Shown here: positions 24,063 to 33,917 of the stretch, one piece after another
How positions within the stretch are numbered: the stretch's first letter is position 1
Layout of the letters: each line of letters opens with the position of its first letter
NCBI GenBank assembly: GCA_004297225.1
Contig: SCUI01000013.1
Location: 62,001-126,000 of the forward strand
Direction of reading: 5' to 3'
DNA length: 64,000 bases
Origin: Lysobacteraceae bacterium
Lineage (GTDB): Bacteria > Pseudomonadota > Gammaproteobacteria > Xanthomonadales > Xanthomonadaceae
Position numbers and translations under genes: made by a program
Notes under the pieces: generated by a model
What the model was told of the DNA's origin: nothing
What the model saw: only the letters and a program-made list of their open reading frames with translations
Database searches by the model: none

Positions 24063-24076
24063 ACACGGCCGGCCGG

Positions 24077-24088
24077 TATCATGGCCGC
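24077..24088 (+). promoter_or_regulatory. -10 element placing transcription start at the rhomboid start codon
   Basis: TATCAT (24077-24082), six bases, then ATG at 24089. This is the same spacing as before ppnN and the FHA gene, and again no Shine-Dalgarno sequence is present, which suggests a leaderless mRNA. Confidence 0.4.
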
Positions 24089-24748
24089 ATGTTTTCCAAT
24101 CTCCCCCCGGTCACCAAGGCGCTGCTGATCGCCAACGGCATCGTCTTCGTCCTGCAATGGCTGCTGGGCGACGGCACGTTCGCCGCTTTCATGCTGTGGC
24201 CGCTGGGCGGCGACGGCGGCGTCGAATCGATGGCCACCACCTTCCTGCCCTGGCAGCTGGTGACGTACTCGTTCCTGCACGGCAGCTTCGCCCACGTCGG
24301 CTTCAACATGCTGGCCTTGCTGATGTTCGGTGCGCCGCTGGAATACACCTGGGGCAACCGCCGCTTCCTCACCTACTACTTCACCTGCGTCGCTGGCGCG
24401 GGCCTGTGCCAGCTGGCGGTGGGCACGTGGGCGGTGATGCAGGGCGGCTTCGCCTACCCGACCATCGGTGCGTCCGGCGGTGTGTTCGGCCTGCTGCTGG
24501 CCTACGGCATGCTGTTCCCGCACCAGCGGGTGATGCTGCTGATCCCGCCGATCCCGATGAAGGCGCGCACGCTGGTGATCGTGTACGGCGCGATCGAGCT
24601 GCTGCTCGGTTTCAGCGGCCTGCAACCCGGCGTGGCGCACTTCGCGCACCTGGGCGGGATGCTGTTCGGCTGGCTGCTGATCCGCTACTGGCGCGGCCAG
24701 CCGCCGTTCGGCCGCGGCGGGCCCAGGCGCCGAGGCACCTTCCGCTAG
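24089..24748 (+). CDS. Rhomboid-family intramembrane serine protease
   Basis: A 219-residue protein with about six membrane segments. Catalytic features are GASG with Ser129 at the start of a membrane helix and His187 in FAHLGGMLFG. HVGFN (H69, N73) in the second segment supplies the usual oxyanion-region residues. Rhomboids cut membrane proteins within the bilayer, and the natural substrate here is unknown. The gene ends at a large perfect inverted repeat shared with the convergent peptidase gene. Confidence 0.93.
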   Translation: MFSNLPPVTKALLIANGIVFVLQWLLGDGTFAAFMLWPLGGDGGVESMATTFLPWQLVTYSFLHGSFAHVGFNMLALLMFGAPLEYTWGNRRFLTYYFTCVAGAGLCQLAVGTWAVMQGGFAYPTIGASGGVFGLLLAYGMLFPHQRVMLLIPPIPMKARTLVIVYGAIELLLGFSGLQPGVAHFAHLGGMLFGWLLIRYWRGQPPFGRGGPRRRGTFR

Positions 24749-24752
24749 CCCA

Positions 24753-24815
24753 TGTGGGAGCGGCGGAAGCCGCGAACGAGTCGCTTCGACAGTCGCGGCT
24801 TCCGCCGCTCCCACA
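24753..24815. repeat. Perfect 23-bp inverted repeat (REP-like), probable bidirectional terminator
   Basis: Arms 24753-24775 and 24793-24815 are exact reverse complements with a 17-base loop. The arm begins TGTGGGAGCGGCGG. It fills the whole gap between the convergent rhomboid and M13 peptidase genes. A single arm with one mismatch recurs at 48844-48866, so this is a dispersed genomic repeat, here as an inverted pair. Confidence 0.85.
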
Positions 24816-24816
24816 A

Positions 24817-26808
24817 TCAATCCCAGATCTTCACCTGCAGCGCCGGCTCGCGCTGCATCGGCGTGCCCGGCTTGCACTTGAACGCGCTGCCGAACGCGGC
24901 CTGGTTGGCCAGCACTGCGTTGGTGCGCCACTTGCCCGGCGCATGCACGTCCGAAGCGGCCATGCGTGCGGCGACATCCGGCGACATCTGCTGCGGCCAT
25001 AACTTCGCCCAGCCCTGGAAGAACCATTGCCGGCCGGCATCGTCCAGCGCCGGCTGCGCCGTGGCCAACGCGTCCAGCGCCAGTTCGACGCCGGACAGGT
25101 CGGCGGCGTTTTCCTCGAGCGTACGTTGCCCGTCCACGCCCAGGCCGCCGTACTGGACCACCAGCGGCGCCAGCTGCATGTCCCAGGCGCTGGCGTCGGC
25201 GGCGGTCCACCAGTCGCGCAGCTGGCCGTTGGCCGCGACCATGCGGCCCTCGCCGTCGATGGCATGGGTCAGTTCATGCGCGACCAGCGCACCGAGCGCG
25301 CCGTAGTTCGCCGCCTGGTCGCGTGCCATGTCCAGCACCGGCGGCTGCAACGTCGCCGCGGTGATGATCAGCCGGTTCTGGGCGACGTCGTAGCCCAGCG
25401 CCGGCTGCTGCGGCAGCACGTTCCAGCGCCGGTCGGCGTTGCCGCGGCCGATCCGGCGCATTTCCTCGCGATGCCGCCAGGTGGAGGCGATCAGCATGTT
25501 GCTGCCGAAGCTGCCGCGGCCCATCGGTTGCACGGTGTAGTCGAGGTCGCGCGCCGGCGTGCCGATCTCCACGCGCAGCAACGCCAGCTTGGCCTTGGCT
25601 TCGGCGCGCGCGGTGTCGCTCATCCAGCTGTTGCGATCGATCGCGCGGCCGAACGCGTCGCGCACCTGCGCGGCGATCCCGACGGCCATGGCGCGATTGG
25701 CTTCGGGCAGGTAAAGAGCCGCATATTCGCGGCCGAGCATCGGGCCCGCGGCGCGGTTGATCGCCGCCAGCACCAGGTCCTGGCGCGAGGGCGGCGCCAG
25801 TTCGCCGCGCAGCACCTGGCCGCGGAAGGCGAAGTCGACGTCGCGCCAGGCCTTCGACAGGTAGGGCGCGGCCGCGGAGGCGACGTGGAAACGCAGGTAG
25901 GCCTGCCATTGCGCGGGCTTCAGCCCGGCCACCATCGCGTCGAGTTGCGAGAACAGTTGCGGGTTGGCGAGAGACACGCTGTCGTCGGTGACCCCCTGCG
26001 CCTGCAGGAACGACTGCAGCTTCAGGTTGCGGTATTGCTGGTCGAGCCCGGCCACGGGCACCAGCGCGTAGCTGGCGCGCGGATCGCCGAGCAGGCTGGC
26101 GGGGCGGCTGGCCGTGGCGATCCGCGTTTCCAGGTCGATGACCGCCTGGGTGTCCGCCTGCAACCGCGCCGCGGGGGTGCCGGCAAGCGCCAGCAGCTTG
26201 GAGACGTAGTCGCGGTAGCGGTCGAGCAGGGCGCGGGTCTCGGTGTCGTTGCGCGTGTAGAACGCCGGATCCGGCAGGCCCAGCCCGCCTTGGGTGAAGT
26301 AGCCGACGTGGCGGTCCAGGTCGGACAGGTCGATGTCGGCGCCGAAGTCGAACAGCACCGGCAACCCGACCTGGTGCAGGGCGGCGATGGCGGCGGGAAC
26401 GTCGCGACCGCGGCGGATCGCGTCGATCCGCGCCAGCAACGGGGCGATCGGCTGCGCGCCGTCGCGTTCCACCGCCGCTTCGGCCAGGCCGCTGGCCCAG
26501 AAATCGCCGAGCAGCTTCGGCACGCCGGCCTGGGCCGACTGCATGTAGTCGTTGAGCAGATCCACCTGCTGCTGGCGCGCGCGTTCGGCCAGTTCGCCGA
26601 ATGCCGATTCCATGCCCTCGCCGGCGACGATCAGGTGCGCGTCCAGCCAGGACTGGTTGGTGAAGGTGTGGAAGTCGGTGCAGACGGCAGGGACCTCGGG
26701 CGTCTTCGCCTTGGCCTTGCGTTGCGCCTGGGCGGCGGGAGGTGCGAGGCAAACCGCCAGCGCAAGGGACAGGGCGAGCGCGTGCATGGACAGGCGTGGT
26801 GTTGGCAT
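24817..26808 (-). CDS. Secreted M13-family zinc metallopeptidase (neprilysin/PepO-like), first paralogue
   Basis: A 663-residue protein. A signal peptide ends near AAQAQ (about residue 29), so it is probably periplasmic. The M13 N-terminal domain is followed by the catalytic domain with HELTH (H511, E512, H515) and ENAADLSG, which supplies the third zinc ligand Glu, and the C-terminal end MQREPALQVKIWD resembles the family's CxxW end, without the Cys. M13 enzymes cut short peptides. Twenty-eight bases of the preceding region are followed by the terminator of the second paralogue, so each gene is a separate unit. Similarity to the neighbour at 26917 suggests an old tandem duplication. Confidence 0.92.
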   Translation of the reverse strand: MPTPRLSMHALALSLALAVCLAPPAAQAQRKAKAKTPEVPAVCTDFHTFTNQSWLDAHLIVAGEGMESAFGELAERARQQQVDLLNDYMQSAQAGVPKLLGDFWASGLAEAAVERDGAQPIAPLLARIDAIRRGRDVPAAIAALHQVGLPVLFDFGADIDLSDLDRHVGYFTQGGLGLPDPAFYTRNDTETRALLDRYRDYVSKLLALAGTPAARLQADTQAVIDLETRIATASRPASLLGDPRASYALVPVAGLDQQYRNLKLQSFLQAQGVTDDSVSLANPQLFSQLDAMVAGLKPAQWQAYLRFHVASAAAPYLSKAWRDVDFAFRGQVLRGELAPPSRQDLVLAAINRAAGPMLGREYAALYLPEANRAMAVGIAAQVRDAFGRAIDRNSWMSDTARAEAKAKLALLRVEIGTPARDLDYTVQPMGRGSFGSNMLIASTWRHREEMRRIGRGNADRRWNVLPQQPALGYDVAQNRLIITAATLQPPVLDMARDQAANYGALGALVAHELTHAIDGEGRMVAANGQLRDWWTAADASAWDMQLAPLVVQYGGLGVDGQRTLEENAADLSGVELALDALATAQPALDDAGRQWFFQGWAKLWPQQMSPDVAARMAASDVHAPGKWRTNAVLANQAAFGSAFKCKPGTPMQREPALQVKIWD

Positions 26809-26861
26809 GCCGCGAGTCTAGCAAGCAGCCGCGTGTGCGCATGAACACGCATGCCGCGAAC

Positions 26862-26890
26862 AAAAAAGCCCCGGGGCGAACCCCGGGGCC
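26862..26890 (-). terminator. Intrinsic terminator of the second M13 peptidase gene
   Basis: Read on the minus strand: CCCCGGGG, TTCG loop, CCCCGGGG, then CTTTTTT. It lies 27 bases after the stop of the gene at 26917-29028. Confidence 0.9.
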
Positions 26891-26916
26891 TGGTCGCTTC
26901 GCGACGCGGGAACTGC

Positions 26917-29028
26917 TTACCAGATGACCACGCGCTTGTCGTCGGCGCGGACCATCGGCTGGCCGGGCTGGCACTGGAACGCGGCGGCGAACGTCGGCAT
27001 GTTCGAGGGCGCGCCGATCGCGCGGAACTTCGCCGGCGCGTGCGGATCGGTGTTCAGGCGCACCTTCAGCTCGTCCGGCGTGTAGTTGCGGCGCCACACC
27101 GTGGCCCAGTTGATGAAGAAACGCTGGTCAGGGGTGTAGCCGTCGACCTGCGCCGCCGGGTCGGTGCCGGCGTCGGCCAGCGCCTTGCGGTAGGCGTCAT
27201 AGGCGACGGTCAGGCCGCCGAGGTCGGCGATGTTCTCGCCCAGTGTCAGCTCGCCCTTGACGTGCAGGCCGTCGATGGACTCGTAGTCGTCGAACTGCTG
27301 CACCAGCTTGGCGGTGCGCGCCTCGAAGCCCTTGCGGTCGGCGTCCTGCCACCAGTTGGCGAAGTTGCCCTGGGCGTCGAACTGGCTGCCCTGGTCGTCG
27401 TAACCGTGCAGCATCTCGTGGCCGATCACCGCGCCGATGCCGCCGTAGTTGAGCGCCGGGTCGGCCTTGGGATCGAAGAATGGCGGCTGCAGGATGGCCG
27501 CCGGGAACACGATCTCGTTCTGCAGCGGGTTGTAATAGGCGTTCACCGTCTGCGGGGTCATGCCCCACTCGGTGCGGTCGACCGGCTTGCCGATCTTGCC
27601 GAACTGCCAGTCGCGGTTGAACTTGGCCGCGGCCAGGACGTTCTCCGCGTAACCGCCGCGCGAGCTCCCCAGGCCGTCCCAGCTGCGCCACTTGTCGGGA
27701 TAGCCGATCTTGGGCATGAAGCTGTTCCACTTGGCGATGGCCTTCTGCTTGGTCTCATCGCTCATCCAGTCGAGGTTCTCCAGGCGCGACTTCAGCGAGG
27801 CGCGCAGGTTGTCCACCAGCTTCTCCATCGCCGCCTTGGATTCGGCCGGGAAGTACTGCTTCACGTACAGCTGGCCCAGGGCCTCGCCGACACTGCCTTC
27901 CACCGCGTCCATCACCCGCTTCCAGCGGTCCTTCTGTTCCTGCTGGCCGCGCAGGGTCTTGTTGAAGAAGTCGAAGCGCTCGTCGGCGAAGGTGTCGGCC
28001 AGGTACGGGGCCATGCCGTCGATGGCGTGGATGCGCAGGTAGGCCTGCCAGTCCTCGACCGGGACGTCGGAGATCATCTTGTCGAACTCGGCGAAGAATT
28101 CCGGCTGCGACAGCGAGAAGCCCTCCACGTCCAGGCCCTGCGACTGCATGAACTCGCCCCACGGGAAATTCTTCGCGGACTTGTCGGCGTCGGCCACGGT
28201 GACGTAGTGGTACTGGTTGTTCGGATCGCGCATCTCGATGCGCGAGATCGAGGCCTTGGCCAGGCGGGTCTCGAAGTCGAGGACGGCCTGCGCCTGCGCG
28301 TCCGCCGCGGCCTTGTCCACGCCGGCGTTCTGCAGCTGCCTGCTGACATGGGCGACGTATTGCTCCCGGATCTTCTTGTACGAGCCGTCCTTGCCGTCCT
28401 CGAGGTAGTAGGCCTTCTCCGGCAGCGCCAGGCCGCCCTGGAACGCGTATCCGATCACCTGCGAGGAATTCTTGAAGTCGGCCTCGCCGCCGAAGCTGAA
28501 CACTTCGCCGCGGCCCGCGGCGAATTCGTCGCGCAGGTATTGGCCGATGTCGGCGGGGGTCTTGATCGCGTCGATGCGATCCAGGATCGGCTGGATCGGC
28601 TTCAGGCCGGCGGCATTGACCGCCGCCTCGTCCATGCCGGTGGCATAGAAGTCGCCGACCAGCTTGGACAGGCCGCTGGCGCCGGCGTCGGCCGCGGCGG
28701 CCTCGGCGATGTTGCGGCTGGCCACTTCCGAGCGCTCGTCGAGCATCTCGAAGCTGCCCCAGGTGGTGCGGTCCGCCGGCACCGGGTGCGCGGCCAGCCA
28801 CTTGCCGTTCACGAACGCATCCAGGTCCTCGCACGCGTCCTTCGTGGTGTCGAGGTCGTCGATCGCGAAGGCGGCGGTCGGCGGCAGCTCGATGGCGGTG
28901 GTGGCGGGGGCCGGCGCGGGCGCGTCGGCGGCGGGGGCGGCGTCCTGCTTCTGGCAGCCGGCCAGGGCGGCGGCGATGGCGACGGACAACAGCAGGGTCT
29001 GGGGCTTGTGGCTCACGGGTGGCTCCAT
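26917..29028 (-). CDS. M13-family zinc metallopeptidase lipoprotein, second paralogue
   Basis: A 703-residue protein with a lipoprotein signal (AAALAGC, lipobox Cys near residue 25) followed by an Ala/Pro/Asp-rich linker, so it is probably anchored to a membrane facing the periplasm. The catalytic site HEMLH (H537, E538, H541) lies in VIGHEMLHGYDDQGSQFD, with ENIADLGG as the third zinc-ligand motif. The protein ends in -KRVVIW, the usual M13 terminus. A GTG four codons inside (VSHKPQ) could be the true start. It has its own terminator, so expression is independent of the first paralogue. Lipid anchoring separates it from that soluble paralogue. Confidence 0.92.
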   Translation of the reverse strand: MEPPVSHKPQTLLLSVAIAAALAGCQKQDAAPAADAPAPAPATTAIELPPTAAFAIDDLDTTKDACEDLDAFVNGKWLAAHPVPADRTTWGSFEMLDERSEVASRNIAEAAAADAGASGLSKLVGDFYATGMDEAAVNAAGLKPIQPILDRIDAIKTPADIGQYLRDEFAAGRGEVFSFGGEADFKNSSQVIGYAFQGGLALPEKAYYLEDGKDGSYKKIREQYVAHVSRQLQNAGVDKAAADAQAQAVLDFETRLAKASISRIEMRDPNNQYHYVTVADADKSAKNFPWGEFMQSQGLDVEGFSLSQPEFFAEFDKMISDVPVEDWQAYLRIHAIDGMAPYLADTFADERFDFFNKTLRGQQEQKDRWKRVMDAVEGSVGEALGQLYVKQYFPAESKAAMEKLVDNLRASLKSRLENLDWMSDETKQKAIAKWNSFMPKIGYPDKWRSWDGLGSSRGGYAENVLAAAKFNRDWQFGKIGKPVDRTEWGMTPQTVNAYYNPLQNEIVFPAAILQPPFFDPKADPALNYGGIGAVIGHEMLHGYDDQGSQFDAQGNFANWWQDADRKGFEARTAKLVQQFDDYESIDGLHVKGELTLGENIADLGGLTVAYDAYRKALADAGTDPAAQVDGYTPDQRFFINWATVWRRNYTPDELKVRLNTDPHAPAKFRAIGAPSNMPTFAAAFQCQPGQPMVRADDKRVVIW

Positions 29029-29146
29029 TGGGCAGGAATCCCTGCGATTCTGGACCGGTGCGACGTCGCGGGAGGGTGTCGGAGGTCATGCGTCGCCCGC
29101 GCGCTGGTTGCGCCGCTTTGGCCGCCTCGGCACAATATGCGGCCCC

Positions 29147-29223
29147 GCCCGAATAGCTCAGCTGGTTAGAGCACTTGACTGTTAATCAGGGGGTCGTTGG
29201 TTCGAGTCCAACTTCGGGCGCCA
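29147..29223 (+). tRNA. tRNA-Asn (GTT)
   Basis: A 77-base cloverleaf: acceptor GCCCGAA/TTCGGGC, D-loop AGCTGGTTAGA, anticodon GTT at 29181-29183, T-arm GTTGG-TTCGAGT-CCAAC, discriminator G and encoded CCA. A terminator follows. Confidence 0.97.
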
Positions 29224-29237
29224 GACATCTCCACGTG

Positions 29238-29263
29238 AAAGCCCGCAGCGATGCGGGCTTTTT
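29238..29263 (+). terminator. Intrinsic terminator after tRNA-Asn
   Basis: AAAGCCCGCA, GCGA loop, TGCGGGCTTTTT: a near-perfect stem with a T-run, 15 bases past the tRNA. Confidence 0.9.
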
Positions 29264-29323
29264 CGTGGCCGCGACAGGGGCCGGTCATCCAGGACCGGGC
29301 GGCGCGGATACACTGGCGGGTCC

Positions 29324-31351
<2,028 letters not shown>

Positions 31352-31360
31352 AATTCGCGA

Positions 31361-31381
31361 CCCCGCGGGCTTCCCGCGGGG
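31361..31381. repeat. Perfect hairpin between uvrB and tRNA-Val
   Basis: CCCCGCGGG / CCCGCGGGG, 9-bp arms with a 3-base loop, ending six bases before the tRNA. There is no T-run. It may end uvrB transcripts weakly or guide tRNA 5' processing. Confidence 0.5.
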
Positions 31382-31386
31382 CATCC

Positions 31387-31461
31387 GGGCGGTTAGCTCA
31401 GCGGTAGAGCACTACCTTGACATGGTAGGGGTCACAGGTTCGAACCCTGTACCGCCCACCA
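31387..31461 (+). tRNA. tRNA-Val (GAC)
   Basis: A 75-base cloverleaf: acceptor GGGCGGT/ACCGCCC, anticodon GAC at 31419-31421 in stem CTACC/GGTAG, T-arm ACAGG-TTCGAAC-CCTGT, discriminator A and encoded CCA. Confidence 0.96.
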
Positions 31462-31501
31462 ATCGCGTCGACGGCGGGCCAGGCCCCGCGGCGGGATTGG
31501 A

Positions 31502-31515
31502 TGACAGCGCTGGAC
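31502..31515. promoter_or_regulatory. Degenerate LacI-type operator upstream of the sugar permease
   Basis: TGACAGCGCTGGAC matches the perfect palindrome TGACAGCGCTGTCA found at the TonB receptor promoter in 11 of 14 positions, all mismatches at one end. It lies 52-65 bases before the permease start at 31567 and overlaps an upstream in-frame ATG at 31501, which is therefore unlikely to be the start. Confidence 0.5.
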
Positions 31516-31566
31516 AATCGGCCAGCGGCAAGGTTCCATGTGCCGGACCCCGGCCAGGAACCGACC

Positions 31567-32877
31567 ATGCAACCGCAGCCCGCAACGCCTGTCGCCGGAG
31601 CCGCGCCCGGCACCTCCCGCCTTGCCCTCGTGGTGGTGACCTCGATCTTTTTCATGTGGGGCTTCCTCACCTGCCTCAACGACATCCTGATCCCGCACCT
31701 CAAGGCTTCCTTCGAGTTGAGCTGGGTCCAGGCGATGCTGATCCAGTTCACTTTCTTCGGCGCCTATTTCCTGATGTCGCTGCCGGCCGGGCGGCTGGTT
31801 TCGGCGCTGGGCTACAAGCGCGGCATCGTCGCCGGGCTGCTGGTCGCCGGCGTCGGTGCGTTGATGTTCTGGCCCGCGGCCGGCCTGCATGCGTATCCGC
31901 TGTTCCTCGGCGCGCTGTTCGTGCTCGCCACCGGCATCACCGTGCTGCAGGTGGCGGCGAACCCCTACGTCGCACTGCTCGGCCCGGAGCGCACCAGCCA
32001 CAGCCGCCTGACGCTGGCGCAATCGATGAACTCGCTCGGCACGACGATCGCGCCCTTGTTCGGCGGACTGCTGATCCTGGCCGCGGCGCCGCCTTCGCCC
32101 GAACAGATCGCGGTGATGCCGGCGGCGGAGGCGTTGGCCTGGCGCACCAGCCAGGCGCAGGCGGTGCAGGGCCCGTACCTGGGCCTGGCCGTGACATTGT
32201 TCGTGCTTGCCGCGATCGTGATGGCCTTCCGGTTGCCGGCGATCCGCGGCGTCGAGGACCTCGCCCACGACCGGCGCTACCGGATCGCCGACGTGCTGCG
32301 CCATCCGCACGTGTTGTTCGGAGTGCTCGCGATCTTCTTCTACGTCGGTGCCGAAGTCTCGATCGGCAGCGTGCTGGTCAACTACCTATCGATGCCGGAG
32401 ATCGGCCGGGGCCTGACCGAGCAACAGGCGACGACCTACGTTTCGATGTACTGGGGCGGCGCGCTGGTCGGCCGCCTGGCCGGTTCGTTCCTGCTGGCGA
32501 AGATGGATCCCCGCAGGGTGCTGGCGGCTTTCGCCGCGATCGCGGCGATGCTGCTGCTGGTCACGATGTCCACCAGCGGCGACCTGGCCAAGTGGTCGGT
32601 GGTTTCGATCGGGTTGTTCAACTCGATCATGTTCCCGACCATCTTCGCGCTCGGCATCGAGCGCCTGGGCCCGATGACCGGGAAGGCGTCCAGCCTGCTG
32701 ATCATGGCTATCGTCGGCGGCGCCGTGGTCCCGCTTGCCACCGGCTGGCTGGCCGACACCCAGGGCTTGCAGCAATCGCTGGCGTTGCCGTTGGTGTGTT
32801 ACGGCTACATCGTGTTCTACGGCCTGCGCGGCTCGCGCGTGCGAGACCTGGATACGGCCCCCGCGATGCGCGCTTGA
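31567..32877 (+). CDS. Sugar:proton symporter, MFS superfamily, FucP/GluP type
   Basis: A 436-residue inner membrane protein with 12 membrane segments. The FucP-family start FFMWGFLTCLNDILIPHLK and the segment VLQVAANPYVALLGPERTSHSRLTLAQSMNSLGT identify the group that imports glucose, galactose or fucose. ATG 31567 is preferred to 31501 because the first membrane segment starts soon after it and because the upstream ATG overlaps the operator-like site. With the neighbouring GH30, GH3, TonB receptor and LacI genes, it most likely imports the glucose released from beta-glucosides. The 3' end overlaps the convergent LacI gene by 61 bases. Confidence 0.9.
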   Translation: MQPQPATPVAGAAPGTSRLALVVVTSIFFMWGFLTCLNDILIPHLKASFELSWVQAMLIQFTFFGAYFLMSLPAGRLVSALGYKRGIVAGLLVAGVGALMFWPAAGLHAYPLFLGALFVLATGITVLQVAANPYVALLGPERTSHSRLTLAQSMNSLGTTIAPLFGGLLILAAAPPSPEQIAVMPAAEALAWRTSQAQAVQGPYLGLAVTLFVLAAIVMAFRLPAIRGVEDLAHDRRYRIADVLRHPHVLFGVLAIFFYVGAEVSIGSVLVNYLSMPEIGRGLTEQQATTYVSMYWGGALVGRLAGSFLLAKMDPRRVLAAFAAIAAMLLLVTMSTSGDLAKWSVVSIGLFNSIMFPTIFALGIERLGPMTGKASSLLIMAIVGGAVVPLATGWLADTQGLQQSLALPLVCYGYIVFYGLRGSRVRDLDTAPAMRA

Positions 32878-33917
32878 GTCGATCGCGCCGGCGGCACCGG
32901 GCCGGTCGATTCGCGCAGGACCAGTGCGTGGGTCACTTCGACCATGCGGCCGGGCTCGGCGCCGCGGATGTGCTGCAATAGTTCGAGGGTCGCGATGCGC
33001 CCCATCTCCGCGGTCGGCTGGCGCACGGTCGTCAGCGCGGGATAGATGTGGCGCGCGATCGGCGTGTCGTCGAAGCCGCATACGGAAAGGTCGCGCGGCA
33101 CCGACAGGCCGCGTTCCCCGGCGACACGGATGACGCCCGCCGCGGTGTCGTCGTTCGCCGCGAAGATCGCCGTCGGCGGCGACGGCAGGTCGAGCAGCCG
33201 CTTGCCGCCGCGGATGCCCGACTCGAACACGAACTCGCCGGGAACCACCAGCTCCGGGTCGTACTCGATGCCTGCCTGGCCGAGCGCATCGCGGTAGCCG
33301 GCATGGCGCCAGTGGCAGGCGCCGTGCGAGGCCGCGCCCATGATGTGGCCGATGCGGCGGTGCCCCAGCCCGACCAAGTGGGCGATCAGGCCATGGACCG
33401 CGGCGCGATCGTCCATGCGCACGCCGATCCGCTCGCGGGTACTGCGCGGAGCGATGCAGGCGAACGGCACCGCGTTGTCGCGCAGGTGGGCAATGACCGT
33501 GGCGTTGTCGGTGAGCGGCGGGATCAGGACAACCCCGTCCGGCCTCGAGTGCTCGAACAGGCCGCGCATGTCGGCGGCGGTGCGGGCCTTGCCGTCGCCG
33601 ATCGGCGCCAGCACCAGGTTGTAGTGCTGGGCATGGCAGGCCTCCAGCACGCCGCCCTGGACCTCCATCAGGTAGTTGAGCGACGGGTTGTTGTAGACCA
33701 GCGCGACCACGTAGGAGCGTTGCCCGGCAAGGCCGCGCGCGAAGCGGTTCGGCTGGTATTCGAGGCGGGCGCAGATTTCCTCGACGCGCCTGCGGGTGGC
33801 CTCGCGCACGTTCGGCTCGCGGTTGAGCACGCGCGAGATGGTCTTGATCGAAACCCCGGCGGCGGCGGCGACGTCCTCGATCCGGACCCGGGTGGCTGCG
33901 CGCGATCTCGAGGTCAT
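32817..33917 (-). CDS. LacI-family transcriptional regulator of the local sugar locus
   Basis: A 366-residue regulator: N-terminal helix-turn-helix IEDVAAAAGVSIKTISRVLN (about residues 13-32), hinge NRFARGLAGQ, then a periplasmic-binding-protein-like effector domain with FAANDDTAAGVIRVAGERG and SVCGFDDTPIARHIYPALTTVRQP. The start at 33917 overlaps the GH30 stop (ATGA), so it is translated from the GH30 mRNA, a simple autoregulatory arrangement if the shared promoter carries an operator. The last 61 bases overlap the permease gene tail to tail. The probable operator is TGACAGCGCTGTCA at 35560. The effector is probably a sugar from the local hydrolases. Confidence 0.9.
   Translation of the reverse strand: MTSRSRAATRVRIEDVAAAAGVSIKTISRVLNREPNVREATRRRVEEICARLEYQPNRFARGLAGQRSYVVALVYNNPSLNYLMEVQGGVLEACHAQHYNLVLAPIGDGKARTAADMRGLFEHSRPDGVVLIPPLTDNATVIAHLRDNAVPFACIAPRSTRERIGVRMDDRAAVHGLIAHLVGLGHRRIGHIMGAASHGACHWRHAGYRDALGQAGIEYDPELVVPGEFVFESGIRGGKRLLDLPSPPTAIFAANDDTAAGVIRVAGERGLSVPRDLSVCGFDDTPIARHIYPALTTVRQPTAEMGRIATLELLQHIRGAEPGRMVEVTHALVLRESTGPVPPARSTQARIAGAVSRSRTREPRRP

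Noticed and set aside
31501-31566. ATG at 31501 as permease start
   Set aside because: It lies on the operator-like site, adds a non-hydrophobic, Pro-rich stretch and has no good ribosome binding site. ATG 31567 fits the family better.
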